Assembly: GCA_021775275.1 (NCBI GenBank)
Contig: JAJFIE010000269.1
Location: forward strand, 1 to 5,262
DNA from: Rhodospirillales bacterium
GTDB taxonomy: Bacteria > Pseudomonadota > Alphaproteobacteria > Rhodospirillales > Casp-alpha2
Reading direction: 5' to 3'
DNA: 5,262 bases
Below the pieces are notes generated by a model. That model searched no databases. It was given only the letters and a program-made list of their open reading frames with translations, and was not told the DNA's origin. Positions within the stretch are counted from its first letter, which is position 1. Every line of letters begins with the position of its first letter. Both the position numbers and the translations under genes were made by a program. Positions 4,833 to 5,262 of the stretch are shown here, in pieces.

Positions 4833-5262
4833 TTACTCATACCGGATCGCCACCACCTCAATTTCTTCCAGCCCGCCCGGTGTGCGGGCGCTGACAATAT
4901 CGCCTTCACAGGCTTTCAGCAGGGCGCGGGCCATGGGTGAAATCCAGCTGATCTCATCCTGATCATGGCGCACTTCATCGATGCCGACGATGCGCACCGT
5001 GTGTTCCTCGCCGCGTTTGTTGGCGTAGGTCACGGTGGCGCCAAAGAAAACCTGTTCACGGTTGGTCTGTTGCGCCTGATCCACCACCACGGCAATTTCC
5101 ATGCGTTTCATGAGATGCCGCATACGCCGGTCGATTTCGCGCAGGCGTTTTTTGCCGTAGATATAATCGCCGTTTTCCGACCGGTCACCATTGCCTGCCG
5201 CCCACGAGACGGTCTCGACCACCTGAGGTCGCTCCACGCTCCTGAGGTGAATAAGCTCGTCC
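4833..5262 (-). CDS. greB: Transcription elongation factor GreB, 5' end outside the window
   Basis: GreB binds in the secondary channel of RNA polymerase and stimulates cleavage of backtracked RNA so that stalled complexes resume. About 142 residues are visible against roughly 158 in E. coli, so some 15-20 N-terminal residues are missing. The coiled-coil domain includes the loop GNGDRSENGDY, whose Asp and Glu (visible residues 26 and 29) are the acidic tip residues that coordinate the catalytic magnesium, followed by KKRLREIDRRM. The C-terminal FKBP-like domain begins near VFFGATVTY and contains the conserved SPMARALLKA. The K-K-R-L-R-E-I-D-R-R run separates GreB from GreA. A GTG at 5237 might be called as a start, but the frame stays open upstream and encodes DELIHLRS, which fits the coiled coil, so the true start lies beyond 5262. 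Confidence 0.95.
   Translation of the reverse strand, partial: DELIHLRSVERPQVVETVSWAAGNGDRSENGDYIYGKKRLREIDRRMRHLMKRMEIAVVVDQAQQTNREQVFFGATVTYANKRGEEHTVRIVGIDEVRHDQDEISWISPMARALLKACEGDIVSARTPGGLEEIEVVAIRYE

Noticed and set aside
1..5262. Search for CRISPR arrays, tRNAs, insertion sequences, toxin-antitoxin pairs or defence genes
   Set aside because: No regularly spaced repeats, terminal inverted repeats, transposase motifs, tRNA-like folds or defence-family domains were visible. The gene content is core metabolism, envelope and transcription.

Overview
The window looks like ordinary chromosomal DNA from an alphaproteobacterium, most likely a Rhodospirillales-like lineage. This rests on the gltD-then-gltB gene order, the close resemblance of GltD as I remember it to the Azospirillum-type beta subunit, and a small DUF1127 protein, a family especially common in Alphaproteobacteria. 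The genus cannot be resolved by eye. No phage, insertion sequence, CRISPR array, tRNA or rRNA was recognised.

Layout. On the minus strand at the left edge, gltD (191-1651) reads into gltB (only its first 59 codons are present, 1-177). They form a tight operon for NADPH-dependent glutamate synthase. An AT-rich divergent gap (1652-1973) follows, containing a possible 19-residue small ORF. The plus-strand gene uppP (undecaprenyl-diphosphate phosphatase, cell-wall lipid carrier recycling) most likely starts at the TTG at 1974. It converges on a minus-strand glutathione S-transferase gene (2783-3454), with only two bases between their stop codons. Upstream of the GST gene is an intrinsic terminator (about 3506-3551, minus strand) that ends the transcript of a 57-residue DUF1127 gene (3603-3776, minus strand). 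That gene is divergent from a LysR-family regulator of the CrgA-like type (3914-4816, plus strand). The regulator converges on greB (4833 to beyond 5262, minus strand), a transcript-cleavage elongation factor whose first codons lie outside the window.

How the genes work together. gltD and gltB form one enzyme. The others are probably separate housekeeping or stress-related units. The strongest regulatory signal is between the DUF1127 gene and the LysR gene. There a perfect 10-bp inverted repeat (3848-3857 and 3896-3905) has one arm inside the proposed core promoter of the DUF1127 gene and the other on the ribosome-binding site of the LysR gene, with a smaller dyad almost exactly at the centre. 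This suggests a LysR-type regulator that controls itself and the DUF1127 gene, but that is inference. I see no convincing new multi-gene system. The items most worth a second look are this intergenic operator and the small ORF upstream of uppP.
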